64,000 bases of DNA from NCBI GenBank assembly GCA_017416505.1, contig JAFQCI010000003.1, positions 5,495-69,494 of the forward strand, given 5' to 3'. Shown here one piece after another: positions 1 to 8,572 of this stretch (positions are counted from its first letter, which is position 1; every line of letters starts with the position of its first letter). Below the pieces are notes generated by a model. It worked only from the letters and a program-made list of their open reading frames with translations. It had not been told where the DNA came from and ran no database searches. Position numbers and translations under genes: made by a program. Source of the DNA: Lachnospiraceae bacterium. Lineage in GTDB: Bacteria; Bacillota_A; Clostridia; Lachnospirales; Lachnospiraceae.

Positions 1-827
1 TGCATACTCATATTGGTGGTGCGAAGGTTGGGTTCGTTATGTCAGAGGATATGATTCTTCAGGAGATGGAGAAGTATCATGTGGATTATTGCATTGTTTC
101 AAATGGGGATTCTGCAGAATTTGACCATGAACTAAATCCATTGCCAAAGGAATTCCAAGTGTCGCAAAAAGACTCTTTTTTAAGAACCATTCAGTTTGCA
201 AGAAGGAATCCTGGCAAGATTGGCATTATGCCTTGGATTAAGCCTGCTACAGAGGGAATGGATGAGGAACTAGAACAGTTAATCCGGGAGAATCGGGATA
301 TTGTAAAAGGAATTAAGGTGCATCCTTTTCATTCTAACACCTTCTTTCATTCAGACAGAATGGAGCCTTATATTGAGCTTGCACAAAAGTATGAACTTCC
401 GGTTATGAGTCATACTGGAGGATGTGAAGCAGCGGATGCGAAGTATGTTTATGAAATGGCATTAAAATACCCTAAGGTAAACTTTATTATGGCACATATG
501 GGACTTGGTACTGACAATAAAGATGCCATAAATTTAATGGAAAAAGCAGACAATCTTTATGCAGATACTGCCTGGGTGCCGGTATCTTCTACCATAGAAA
601 TTATAAAACGTTTTGGCAGTAAAAGAATATTTTTCGGTTCTGACAGTCCTATTGATGGAGTGGATACCTATTACTTTAACCGTGAAGGAAAGCCGTCCAT
701 GTATAGGGAGTATTTTCATGGCTTAGAAGAAGTGATTGGTACAGAGGCATATAAGGATTTGATGTATCGGAATGCCATGGAATTTTTCAAGATAATGGAT
801 TCTAATGGAGAAAATGGTTATGAATAA
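1..827 (+). CDS. Amidohydrolase-family metal-dependent hydrolase (5' end outside window)
   Basis: The frame is open from base 3, and the first codons read H-T-H-I-G-G ahead of the first ATG (39). That is the metal-binding HxH motif of amidohydrolase-2 TIM-barrel enzymes, so the real start lies left of the window and ATG 39 is internal. Further motifs are MSHTGG, FIMAHMG and a late FFGSDSP aspartate motif, all expected for the metal centre. The substrate cannot be told; the family includes decarboxylases and hydrolases. The next gene's ribosome binding site lies inside its 3' end, so the two are probably co-transcribed. Confidence 0.85.
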   Translation, partial: HTHIGGAKVGFVMSEDMILQEMEKYHVDYCIVSNGDSAEFDHELNPLPKEFQVSQKDSFLRTIQFARRNPGKIGIMPWIKPATEGMDEELEQLIRENRDIVKGIKVHPFHSNTFFHSDRMEPYIELAQKYELPVMSHTGGCEAADAKYVYEMALKYPKVNFIMAHMGLGTDNKDAINLMEKADNLYADTAWVPVSSTIEIIKRFGSKRIFFGSDSPIDGVDTYYFNREGKPSMYREYFHGLEEVIGTEAYKDLMYRNAMEFFKIMDSNGENGYE

Positions 828-1008
828 TACAAAAAGTTGTGATTATTGCTTAAATTATGATTATGATGAAGAAACTGGAGAAATGGTCTGTAATGTGAAT
901 GTAAGTATGGATGAAGATGATTATGCCAGAATTCTTGCAGGAGGATTTAAATCCTGTCCATATTTCATGATAAATAATGAATATAAGATTGTGGAACATC
1001 AAAATTAA
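820..1008 (+). CDS. Small four-cysteine protein (DUF6472-like)
   Basis: This 62-residue acidic protein has Cys pairs near the N-terminus (SCDYC), a middle Cys (MVCNV) and a late SCPYF motif. That pattern suggests a small metal-binding fold. It resembles a short Lachnospiraceae family I recall as DUF6472; this is unverified. In-frame ATGs also occur at 805 and 814, but GGAG at 807-810 is spaced correctly only for ATG 820. It overlaps the end of the amidohydrolase gene by a few bases. Function unknown. Confidence 0.7.
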   Translation: MNNTKSCDYCLNYDYDEETGEMVCNVNVSMDEDDYARILAGGFKSCPYFMINNEYKIVEHQN

Positions 1009-1053
1009 CTACGTTTGTGATGGTTTGCAGGAAGAAAAGATGGGGAAAAGAGA

Positions 1054-1551
1054 ATGAAATTATATATTAAGCAAAGAGTAGTAAGTTTTTTGGATTCATA
1101 TGATGTATATGGAGAAAATTTTAGTAAAAAATATACCGTAAAAGCGGAATTAGGAGATATATTTAAATTGGGTGATCATCTGCATATTTACGATTTACAT
1201 GGTCGGGAAGTAGGAGTGGTTCGACAAAAACTGTTACAGCTTATGCCTACTTATGAAATTGAAGTAGATGGACAAAAATTAGGAGAAATAAAGAAACAAT
1301 TTAATTTATTAAAGAAAAATTTTGATGTCAATTACTTAGGGTTACGGGTAGATGGAGATTTTTTTGGCTGGAACTATTCTGTATTTCAGGATGAAAATCT
1401 GATAATGACGATTTCAAAAGAAATAGTGTCTTTAGGAGATGCCTATATGATGGAATTTAGTGACCCGGATATTGAAATTTACGGTTTGATGCTTGTAGTG
1501 GCTATTGATGCCGCATTGTTCAAAGAACGGAGAAACAACCTATGGAGTTAA
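1054..1551 (+). CDS. LURP-one-related (LOR/Tubby-like) family protein
   Basis: The 165-residue protein is rich in short beta strands and has the family pattern: an N-terminal MKLYIKQRVVSF strand, a D-x-Y-D-x-x-G turn, then L-x-I-Y-D-L-x-G-x-E-V-G and Y-E-I-x-V-D-G repeats. This matches LURP1-related (formerly DUF567) proteins, which have a Tubby/scramblase-like barrel and no firmly known bacterial role. The length is typical. The start has GGGGAAAAGAG just upstream. Confidence 0.75.
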   Translation: MKLYIKQRVVSFLDSYDVYGENFSKKYTVKAELGDIFKLGDHLHIYDLHGREVGVVRQKLLQLMPTYEIEVDGQKLGEIKKQFNLLKKNFDVNYLGLRVDGDFFGWNYSVFQDENLIMTISKEIVSLGDAYMMEFSDPDIEIYGLMLVVAIDAALFKERRNNLWS

Positions 1552-1717
1552 AAGACATGGAGGTTTTACGTTACTTTTCACGTGTAAACAGTAACGCTTT
1601 CCTTGACAAATGTGAAAAGTTTTTATGGACTAGAGAAGTCTGACGGAAGTATTACATAATAAGTTTTGGGCTTATTTTAAACATGATACGAAAATGCGAT
1701 TTATAAGGAGAAGAGTT

Positions 1718-3091
1718 ATGGCGAGAGAACAGTTTAAATCCCGTCTAGGTTTTTTGTTTATTGCAGCGGGATGTGCAATTGGACTTGGTAATGTATGGAG
1801 ATTCCCATATATTACAGGTAAGTATGGTGGTGGAGCCTTCGTATTGCTTTATTTTGTTTTTCTTATTATTCTTGGAATTCCAGTGTTAAGTATGGAATTA
1901 TCGGTAGGACGAGCAAGTAAGCAAAGTGCGATTAAGTCTTTTGAGGCATTGGAACCTAAGGGTACAAAGTGGCATTTGTTTGGGTATGTAGCATTGGCAG
2001 GAAATGTATTGTTGATGATGTTTTATACTACCATTTGTGGATGGATGCTTTCTTATGTGGTAAAGATGCTTTCAGGAGAACTTAGTAATCTTACTACAGA
2101 AGGGGTAAAACTTGCTTTTGATGATATGACAGCAGAGCCTGGCCCTATGATTTTTTGGATGTTTGTTTCTATCTTGATTGGAACCTTGGTATGTTCACTG
2201 GGACTTCAAAAGGGTGTTGAGAGAATTACGAAATGGATGATGATTTGTCTGTTTGCCATTATGATTGTATTAGCTATCAAGGCAGTTACCCTGCCAGGGG
2301 CAGCAGAAGGATTAAAATTTTATTTGATACCTGATTTTTCAAGAATGGCAGAGAATGGTATTATGGATACGATTTTTGCAGCTATGTCACAGGCATTCTT
2401 TACTTTAAGTATCGGTATTGGTTCCATTGCTATTTTTGGTAGTTATATTGGAAAAGACAGAGCCTTATTAGGTGAGGCAGTTAGTATCGCATCTTTGGAT
2501 ACCTTTGTAGCAGTGGTGGCAGGAATGATTATCTTCCCTTCCTGCTTTGCCTTTAACATTGAACCAGACAGCGGTCCAAACTTGATTTTTGTTACATTAC
2601 CGAATGTATTTAACCAGATGCCAGGGGGTAGAATCTGGGGAGCATTATTCTTCGTGTTTATGTCCTGTGCAGCATTATCTACGGTTATTGGAGTATTTGA
2701 GAATATTATTTCTATGATAATGGAAAATTGGAATATATCAAGAAAGAAAGCAGTTCTCATTAACTTTTTACTAATTTTAGTTTTAAGTCTGCCGGCAGTT
2801 TTAGGATATAATGTGCTTTCAGGAATCAAGCCTTTAGGAAAAGGCACAACGATTCTTGATTTTGAAGATTTTCTGGTAAGCAGTAACATTTTACCACTGG
2901 GAAGTCTGGTATATGTATTATTCTGTACCAGAAAGAAAGGCTGGGGATTTAAGAAATACTTAGAAGAAGTAAATTCCGGTAAAGGATTGAAAGTACCGGC
3001 TAAGATTTGTTTTTATGTGACATGGATTCTACCGATTATCGTGTTATTTGTCTTTGTACAAGGATATTTATCCATGTTTGTATTTAAGTAA
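1718..3091 (+). CDS. Sodium-dependent transporter, neurotransmitter:sodium symporter family
   Basis: An integral membrane protein of about 457 residues with the NSS signature GCAIGLGNVWRFPY in the first helix, the unwound Na+/substrate segment of LeuT-like carriers. About eleven hydrophobic segments follow. It probably imports an amino acid with Na+; the substrate is not predictable. ATG 1694 is also in frame, but AAGGAG at 1705-1710 is 7 nt from ATG 1718, where MAREQFKSR begins. The gene is monocistronic, with a terminator directly downstream. Confidence 0.9.
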   Translation: MAREQFKSRLGFLFIAAGCAIGLGNVWRFPYITGKYGGGAFVLLYFVFLIILGIPVLSMELSVGRASKQSAIKSFEALEPKGTKWHLFGYVALAGNVLLMMFYTTICGWMLSYVVKMLSGELSNLTTEGVKLAFDDMTAEPGPMIFWMFVSILIGTLVCSLGLQKGVERITKWMMICLFAIMIVLAIKAVTLPGAAEGLKFYLIPDFSRMAENGIMDTIFAAMSQAFFTLSIGIGSIAIFGSYIGKDRALLGEAVSIASLDTFVAVVAGMIIFPSCFAFNIEPDSGPNLIFVTLPNVFNQMPGGRIWGALFFVFMSCAALSTVIGVFENIISMIMENWNISRKKAVLINFLLILVLSLPAVLGYNVLSGIKPLGKGTTILDFEDFLVSSNILPLGSLVYVLFCTRKKGWGFKKYLEEVNSGKGLKVPAKICFYVTWILPIIVLFVFVQGYLSMFVFK

Positions 3092-3101
3092 TGAAATAAG
3101 A

Positions 3102-3149
3102 GGGGCGGTCGTATTTGATTTTTAGTTGAGAATACGATTGTCCTTTTTT
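3102..3149 (+). terminator. Rho-independent terminator after the NSS transporter
   Basis: A GGGCGGTCGTATT arm (from 3103) pairs, with G-U pairs allowed, with AATACGATTGTCC (3131-3143), followed by a run of six T. Confidence 0.8.
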
Positions 3150-3291
3150 GTTACTGTACAGACAGCACCAAAACACTTGCTGTTTGGTGCGTAAGAACGT
3201 GATTCAGGTGTTCGCAGGCTCCTTTTGCGAAGCAAAACTTTAAATGAGCCTGCGAATCGTTACTGTTCACGAGGTACGAGTGTACAGTAAC
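3150..3291. repeat. Dispersed structured repeat, family A, copy 1
   Basis: An element of about 140 bp bounded by GTTACTGT (3150-3157) and ACAGTAAC (3284-3291). It contains a hairpin GCACCAAAACA-CTTGC-TGTTTGGTGC (3165-3190) and a second hairpin built from TTCGCAGGCTC and GAGCCTGCGAA around an inner TTTTGCGAAGCAAAA loop. An inverted, nearly identical copy is at 11348-11481 and a diverged copy at 46676. It fills most of the gap between the transporter and the Fe-S operon. Confidence 0.85.
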
Positions 3292-3333
3292 CCTTTTTCT
3301 TTGGTAAAATAGGCGGTTTGGGACTTTCCTTGG

Positions 3334-3362
3334 TTGACAAATACCCTGAATAGTAGTATAAA
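3334..3362 (+). promoter_or_regulatory. Sigma-A-type promoter of the nifS-nifU-mnmA operon
   Basis: TTGACA at 3334-3339, a 17-bp spacer and TATAAA at 3357-3362, about 65 bp ahead of the nifS-like start. An Rrf2 regulator encoded in the same cluster may bind nearby; this is inference, as I did not identify an operator. Confidence 0.75.
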
Positions 3363-3428
3363 TGATGTATATATCCTATTAAACGAATATGAAAAGTGAG
3401 GAAATCTGATAGAAAAGAGGAAGTATGA

Positions 3429-4613
3429 ATGAATCAGTTAATTTATTTAGACAATGCAGCGACCACAGCTTTACATCCGGAAGTTTTCCAGAGTATGCAG
3501 CCATATTTCACAGAGTTATATGGAAATCCATCCAGCATTTATTCTTTTTCCGGCAAAGCAAAGAAAGCTGTAGAAGAAGCGAGAAGCGAAGTGGCTGCTT
3601 TTTTAGGTGCAAAGGAGAATGAAATTTATTTTACTGGTGGCGGAAGCGAATCGGATAACTGGGCAATTAAGGCTACAGCCTTTGCATATCGTAACAAGGG
3701 AAATCATATTATTACTTCTAAAATAGAGCATCATGCAGTATTACACACCTGCGAGTACCTTGAGAAATTAGGGTTTGAGGTGAGTTATATCGATGTGGAT
3801 GAAGACGGTGTCATTAAGCTGGAGGATTTAAAGGCAGCCATTCGTCCTACCACAATCTTAATTTCCGTTATGTTTGCAAACAATGAAATCGGTACCATAC
3901 AGCCAATCAAGGAAATTGGAGAAATTGCAAAGGAACATAAAATTTTGTTCCATACCGATGCAGTACAGGCATACGGACATCTTCCAATCAACGTAAGTGA
4001 GTTGAACATTGATATGTTAAGTGCAAGCGGACATAAGATTAACGGCCCTAAGGGTGTTGGTATCATGTATTTAAGGAATGGTGTAAGATTAGGTTCCTTC
4101 ATTCATGGTGGAGCACAGGAAAGAAACAGAAGGGCTGGTACTCATAATACTCCGGGAATCGTAGGTTTTGGAGCAGCAACGAAGCTTGCGAAGGAAACCA
4201 TGGAAGAGAGAGCAGAATACGAAAAGAATTTAAGAGATTATCTGATGGATAGGGTGTTAAAGGAAATTCCTTATGTAAAATTAAATGGACATCCAACTTT
4301 GAGATTAACCAATAATGCCAATTTCAGTTTCCGTTTTGTAGAAGGGGAATCTTTATTGATTATGCTGGACCAAAAGGGAATTTGTGCTTCCAGTGGTTCT
4401 GCCTGCACATCCGGCTCTTTGGACCCTTCCCATGTTCTTCTTGCCATTGGTTTACCTCACGAAATTGCACATGGTTCGTTAAGAATTACCTTATCAAAGG
4501 ATACCACAAAGGAAGAAATTGATTTTGTTGTGGAAGAATTAAAGAAGATTATAGAACGATTAAGAAGTATGTCACCATTATATGAAGACTTTATGAAAGA
4601 ACAACAGTCATAA
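3429..4613 (+). CDS. nifS: Cysteine desulfurase (NifS/IscS family)
   Basis: A PLP enzyme that removes sulfur from cysteine as a protein persulfide for Fe-S cluster and thio-tRNA synthesis. Seen: the N-terminal YLDNAATT, the His pair near residue 101, HTDAVQ (Asp177), the PLP lysine in SGHKINGPKG (Lys203) and the catalytic Cys326 in SSGSACTSG on the mobile loop. The length of 394 residues is typical. ATG 3429 is 7 nt from AGAGG; ATG 3425 is in another frame. It is the first gene of an operon with the IscU-like scaffold, mnmA and an Rrf2 regulator. Confidence 0.95.
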   Translation: MNQLIYLDNAATTALHPEVFQSMQPYFTELYGNPSSIYSFSGKAKKAVEEARSEVAAFLGAKENEIYFTGGGSESDNWAIKATAFAYRNKGNHIITSKIEHHAVLHTCEYLEKLGFEVSYIDVDEDGVIKLEDLKAAIRPTTILISVMFANNEIGTIQPIKEIGEIAKEHKILFHTDAVQAYGHLPINVSELNIDMLSASGHKINGPKGVGIMYLRNGVRLGSFIHGGAQERNRRAGTHNTPGIVGFGAATKLAKETMEERAEYEKNLRDYLMDRVLKEIPYVKLNGHPTLRLTNNANFSFRFVEGESLLIMLDQKGICASSGSACTSGSLDPSHVLLAIGLPHEIAHGSLRITLSKDTTKEEIDFVVEELKKIIERLRSMSPLYEDFMKEQQS

Positions 4614-4660
4614 GATAGAAACAAGAACTGAAAAAAGTATAGAAAGAGCAGGTACAAGAT

Positions 4661-5107
4661 ATGTATAGTGAAAAAGTAATGGACCATTTTACCAATCCAA
4701 GAAATGTAGGGGAAATGGAAGACCCAAGTGGAGTAGGAACTGTAGGAAATGCTAAGTGTGGCGATATTATGAGAATGTATCTTGATATAGACGAAAACGG
4801 AGTGATTCAAGAGGCAAAGTTTAAGACTTTTGGCTGTGGAGCAGCTATTGCTACCAGTAGTATGGCAACGGAATTAGTAAAGGGAAAAACCATTCAGCAG
4901 GCTTTAGAAGTTACCAATAAGGCAGTAATGGAAGCGTTAGACGGTCTTCCACCGGTAAAGGTGCATTGTTCTCTACTTGCAGAAGAGGCAATTCATGCAG
5001 CATTATGGGATTATGCACAAAAGAATCATATTGAAATCCAGGGATTAAAACCACCGGTAGATGATATTGAGGAAACCGAAGCATATCACGAAATGGCTGA
5101 GGAGTAA
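4661..5107 (+). CDS. nifU: Fe-S cluster assembly scaffold (NifU N-terminal/IscU-like)
   Basis: A 148-residue scaffold on which Fe-S clusters are built with sulfur from the adjacent desulfurase. The three conserved cysteines are visible: Cys33 (AKCGD), Cys59 (FGCGAA) and Cys103 ([10 protein letters not shown]), with Asp35 in the CGD motif. The C-terminal NFU domain of full-length NifU is absent, as is usual for the Clostridia IscU-like form. It lies 47 bp after nifS and 2 bp before mnmA, consistent with one transcript. Confidence 0.93.
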   Translation: MYSEKVMDHFTNPRNVGEMEDPSGVGTVGNAKCGDIMRMYLDIDENGVIQEAKFKTFGCGAAIATSSMATELVKGKTIQQALEVTNKAVMEALDGLPPVKVHCSLLAEEAIHAALWDYAQKNHIEIQGLKPPVDDIEETEAYHEMAEE

Positions 5108-5109
5108 GT

Positions 5110-6192
5110 ATGGATTATACAGTAAAAGAGAAGAAAAAAGTAGTGGTAGGTATGTCCGGAGGTGTAGATTCTTCTGTGGCAGCCTATTTGTTAAAGGAAC
5201 AAGGATATGATGTCATCGGTGTTACGATGCAGATTTGGCAGAAGGAAACGGTGGAACATGATGGTGGCTGCTGTGGTCTTAGTGCGGTAGAGGATGCAAG
5301 AAGGGTTGCAGGTATGCTGGATATTCCTTTTTATGTAATGAATTTCAGGGATGTCTTTAAAGAGCAGGTCATTGATGACTTTATCAAAGAGTATTCTTCA
5401 GGAAAAACACCAAACCCATGTATTCGTTGTAATCGTTATGTAAAATGGGAGGCATTGTTGGACCGTAGTCTTGAAATCGGAGCGGATTATATTGCTACCG
5501 GGCATTATGCCAGAGTCCGTTCTTTGGACAATGGTCGTTATGCCATTTGTAAGTCTGCCACTGCCAGTAAAGACCAGACTTATGCCCTTTATAACCTGAC
5601 TCAGGAACAACTGAAACATACCTTAATGCCTGTGGGGGAATATGAAAAGGATGAAGTGCGAAAGATTGCACAAGAAATCGGTCTTTTCGTGGCATCCAAA
5701 CCGGACAGTCAGGAAATTTGTTTTGTTCCGGATAATAATTATGCAGGTTATATTGAAAGAGAAAGTAAAAAAACATTTCAACCTGGAAATTTTGTTGACC
5801 GGGAAGGAAATGTATTAGGAAAACATAAGGGTATTCACAGATATACCATCGGTCAAAGAAAAGGCTTGAATCTATCCTTTGGAAAGCCGGTGTTTGTCTG
5901 CGAAATCAGACCGGAAACCAATGAAGTGGTATTAGGTGACAGTCAGGATGTTTTTACAAAGGAACTTATCTGTCATAATATTAACCATATGGGAATTGCT
6001 GATTTTAAAGAATGTGGTGAAATTTCAGCGAAGATACGATATGGACAACATGAAACCAAATGTCATGTGGAATATATAGACCAGGATACATTGAAATGTT
6101 TTTTTCATGAGCAGGTACGGGCTGTCACTCCTGGACAGGCTGTGGTTTTTTATGATGGTGACGTAGTATTGGGTGGAGGAATCATAGGATGA
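5110..6192 (+). CDS. mnmA: tRNA-specific 2-thiouridylase MnmA
   Basis: Adds sulfur to U34 of Lys, Glu and Gln tRNAs. Seen: the ATP-binding PP-loop GMSGGVDSS (residues 14-22), the NPCIRCNRY motif with Cys104, and the second catalytic cysteine, Cys204, in SQEICFVPD; these match the persulfide and nucleophile cysteines of E. coli MnmA. The length of 360 residues is normal. It is directly behind the desulfurase and scaffold, its likely sulfur source. Its stop codon overlaps the start of the Rrf2 gene (ATGA at 6189). Confidence 0.95.
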   Translation: MDYTVKEKKKVVVGMSGGVDSSVAAYLLKEQGYDVIGVTMQIWQKETVEHDGGCCGLSAVEDARRVAGMLDIPFYVMNFRDVFKEQVIDDFIKEYSSGKTPNPCIRCNRYVKWEALLDRSLEIGADYIATGHYARVRSLDNGRYAICKSATASKDQTYALYNLTQEQLKHTLMPVGEYEKDEVRKIAQEIGLFVASKPDSQEICFVPDNNYAGYIERESKKTFQPGNFVDREGNVLGKHKGIHRYTIGQRKGLNLSFGKPVFVCEIRPETNEVVLGDSQDVFTKELICHNINHMGIADFKECGEISAKIRYGQHETKCHVEYIDQDTLKCFFHEQVRAVTPGQAVVFYDGDVVLGGGIIG

Positions 6193-6614
6193 AGATATCG
6201 ACAAAGGGAAGGTATGCGTTACGTTTGATGCTGGATTTGGCTCAAAATGATAAGCAGGAACCCATTAGTATTAAAGATATTGCGGCAAGACAACAGATAT
6301 CCGATAAATATCTGGAACAGATTATATCTATTTTGAATAAAGCAGGGTATGTTAAGAGTATACGAGGCCCTCAAGGAGGATATTACTTAGCAAAAGAGCC
6401 TTCTGCCTATACGGTAGGTATGATTTTAAGGCTGACGGAAGGAAGTTTGGCTCCGGTTTCCTGTCTGGAGGATGAAAACAATGGCTGTGAAAGACAGACA
6501 GACTGCGTTACCTGGATTCTTTGGGGAAAAATAAATGAGGCAGTAAACAATGTAGTGGATAGTATTACATTGGCAGATTTATTGGAATGGAAGAATCAGA
6601 AGCCAAACGGATAG
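6189..6614 (+). CDS. Rrf2-family transcriptional regulator (IscR/CymR-like)
   Basis: 141 residues starting [15 protein letters not shown], the family hallmark, with a winged helix over residues 1-65 and three cysteines (Cys92, Cys100, Cys106) spaced as in Fe-S-binding IscR-type members. It overlaps mnmA by ATGA and is the last gene of the operon, rather than the first as in enterobacteria. It probably senses Fe-S or cysteine status and controls this operon; that is inference from family and position. Confidence 0.88.
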   Translation: MKISTKGRYALRLMLDLAQNDKQEPISIKDIAARQQISDKYLEQIISILNKAGYVKSIRGPQGGYYLAKEPSAYTVGMILRLTEGSLAPVSCLEDENNGCERQTDCVTWILWGKINEAVNNVVDSITLADLLEWKNQKPNG

Positions 6615-6681
6615 CAGGAAAAAGGATGTTGGCAGTGCTTGGAATGTTTACTACAAGGCATGAAAAGGAAGGAATGAGCGG

Positions 6682-7224
6682 ATGGTAGATTATAAGGCAT
6701 TAGAGGAAAATATCTGCGATACCATAAAAGAGTGGCAGATGAAAATAGGTTATCGCAGGGAGAAAATGCAGTTATATTATAAAGACAGCTCTCTTTGTTC
6801 CTTGCTGGATATAGATTTATCTTTGACGGGAGCAGCACTTTTAAAGCTATTATCCGGATTTTCAAAGTATAGTGAAAGTCGATTAGGGGAATGCCGTTTT
6901 TCTTATCAGGGCAGCCGGTTCTGTGTTGAGGTGCCGGAGCAGGGAACTTTATTTGTGAAAGAAAATAAAAAAGATTCGGCATTTTTAAGGGAGTTTATTG
7001 ATATTGTCAGAAAAAAGGGGGTTACTCCGGAAGAGATAAAAGGAGTTTTTTCTTCTTATTCTGAGGATTTTGTGTGCGAAGATAAAAGAGAAGAAGATTT
7101 GGGATACGTGTTTTTTTTCCAAGATGATTCTATTGATAAATATGTGTATTGCATTGAATGGGACGAGTTTGGTACCACCTATCATCGTTTTACCAAGAAA
7201 GACTATGAAAATCTAGTTGCGTAG
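6682..7224 (+). CDS. Conserved hypothetical protein (DUF3877-like)
   Basis: A 180-residue soluble protein with no signal peptide, membrane segment or catalytic motif I recognise. It begins MVDYKALEENICDTIKEWQ and resembles, from memory, the Lachnospiraceae DUF3877 family. A GGAATGAGCGG ribosome binding region precedes ATG 6682. It lies 67 bp after the Rrf2 gene in the same direction and could be a distal operon member. Function unknown. Confidence 0.65.
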   Translation: MVDYKALEENICDTIKEWQMKIGYRREKMQLYYKDSSLCSLLDIDLSLTGAALLKLLSGFSKYSESRLGECRFSYQGSRFCVEVPEQGTLFVKENKKDSAFLREFIDIVRKKGVTPEEIKGVFSSYSEDFVCEDKREEDLGYVFFFQDDSIDKYVYCIEWDEFGTTYHRFTKKDYENLVA

Positions 7225-7374
7225 TGGAAGAAGATATAATATAATATAGATAAATGCGAGTCAGGAATGTGCAAAGAAATGTGAGAGCGGTATGGCATAT
7301 TCTTAAAATAAAGTGGCATCTCCTGAATGAACGGGTTTCACTATAAGTAAATACTGGAAAAGGAATGGGATAGT

Positions 7375-8397
7375 ATGGTAAAAAAAGTCATTGAATTAGA
7401 TGAATTTAAGGCTGGTATGGTTAGTGATGAGGATATTTATTCCAAGGGTGGAATGAAGTTAATTCTGGCGGATACAGAATTAGATGATAGAATGATTCAT
7501 CTGCTTAAGATAAGCGGTGTTAAAAAGATTCGTGTAAAGTATTATGAACAGTTTCCAGAGGATATGGTAACATTTTTACATATGAGAAGAGATTTTCAAG
7601 AGGTAGTGGAAAAATTCTCAATGTTCCATGTTTCCATCGATATTAAAAAGTTTTTAAGACGATGTGATGAGTTGCTTTTATCTGAGGAAGAAAATTATGT
7701 TATATTTGAAGCCTTAAAGCAGTTAAAAGAGGATTCTTATGTAAATTATATGCATTCCATTGGTGTTTCTGTACTTAGTTATTTTATGGGTGTCTGGTGT
7801 AACATGGACCAGTATAAGATAGATTTATTAGGTGCCTGTGGATTGGTACATGATATTGGAAAGTGTGAAATTCCACCGGAACTACTAAATAAAAAAGAAA
7901 CCATTACATCAACAGAGCGTTCTACTTTACATAGACATACTGTGATTGGTCATCGATTCATGTCGAAACTTCATGTACCGAAGGAAGTGGAAGTAGTCGT
8001 AATGGAACATCATGAAAGAGGAGATGGTTCCGGGTATCCTATGGGATTTAAACTCCCTCAGATTAGTGATTTTGCAAGAATCGTAGGAATTGTAGATGTT
8101 TATGAAGCTATGGTTTCTGACCGTCCATATCGTGGGGAATTTTGCCCATTTGAAGTAGTACGGTTTATGGAAGCAGAAGGAGAACATAAATTTGATTCTA
8201 CTTATTTAAGTATCTTTTTATCAAAGTTATTAGAAGCATACATTCATGCCAAAGTACGTTTGAGTGATGGTAGTGAAGGTGAGATTATGGTGATAAATAA
8301 AAGTTATTTATCCAAACCGATTGTTAAGATTTTGGGAAGAAATGTGGATTTGTCACTGAAAAAAGATGTAGAAGTTGTCAAAGTTATATCTGTATAA
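7375..8397 (+). CDS. HD-GYP domain protein, probable cyclic-di-GMP phosphodiesterase
   Basis: 340 residues: an N-terminal stretch of about 100 residues of unclear fold, an HD-GYP domain at about 115-250, and a short C-terminal region. Metal ligands are visible: His127, the HDIGK motif at 159-163, His187/His193 region, HHE from 212, and the GYP-type signature GSGYP (218-222). HD-GYP enzymes hydrolyse c-di-GMP. No sensor or membrane domain is seen. It is monocistronic, with AAGGAATGGGA before the start. Confidence 0.88.
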   Translation: MVKKVIELDEFKAGMVSDEDIYSKGGMKLILADTELDDRMIHLLKISGVKKIRVKYYEQFPEDMVTFLHMRRDFQEVVEKFSMFHVSIDIKKFLRRCDELLLSEEENYVIFEALKQLKEDSYVNYMHSIGVSVLSYFMGVWCNMDQYKIDLLGACGLVHDIGKCEIPPELLNKKETITSTERSTLHRHTVIGHRFMSKLHVPKEVEVVVMEHHERGDGSGYPMGFKLPQISDFARIVGIVDVYEAMVSDRPYRGEFCPFEVVRFMEAEGEHKFDSTYLSIFLSKLLEAYIHAKVRLSDGSEGEIMVINKSYLSKPIVKILGRNVDLSLKKDVEVVKVISV

Positions 8398-8414
8398 AGA
8401 AATGAAATATGGTA

Positions 8415-8505
8415 GAGACGGAAGGATGCTCTGCCACGTCTCGTATAGAATAAAAGAATAGGGGAAGAATAAAGGAGGAAAACAGTCCTCCTTTATTCTT
8501 TATCA
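8415..8505 (+). terminator. Hairpins between the HD-GYP gene and cysK, including a terminator
   Basis: A GAGACG...CGTCTC hairpin (8415-8442) is followed by AAAGGAGG...CCTCCTTT (about 8471-8494) with a T-rich tail. The second acts as a terminator of the HD-GYP transcript. A third weak stem, GTGGTA...TGCCAC, lies near 8530 just before the cysK ribosome binding site. I recognise no riboswitch. Confidence 0.6.
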
Positions 8506-8572
8506 TAAATCAAAATAAGAAATGGTAGGTGTGGTATTTTGATGCCACTCATAAAAAGGAGGATATATACAA

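Noticed and set aside
8398..8572. Considered a cysteine T-box or SAM riboswitch before cysK
   Set aside because: No T-box sequence (GGTGGNACC) or SAM riboswitch core is visible; only simple hairpins.
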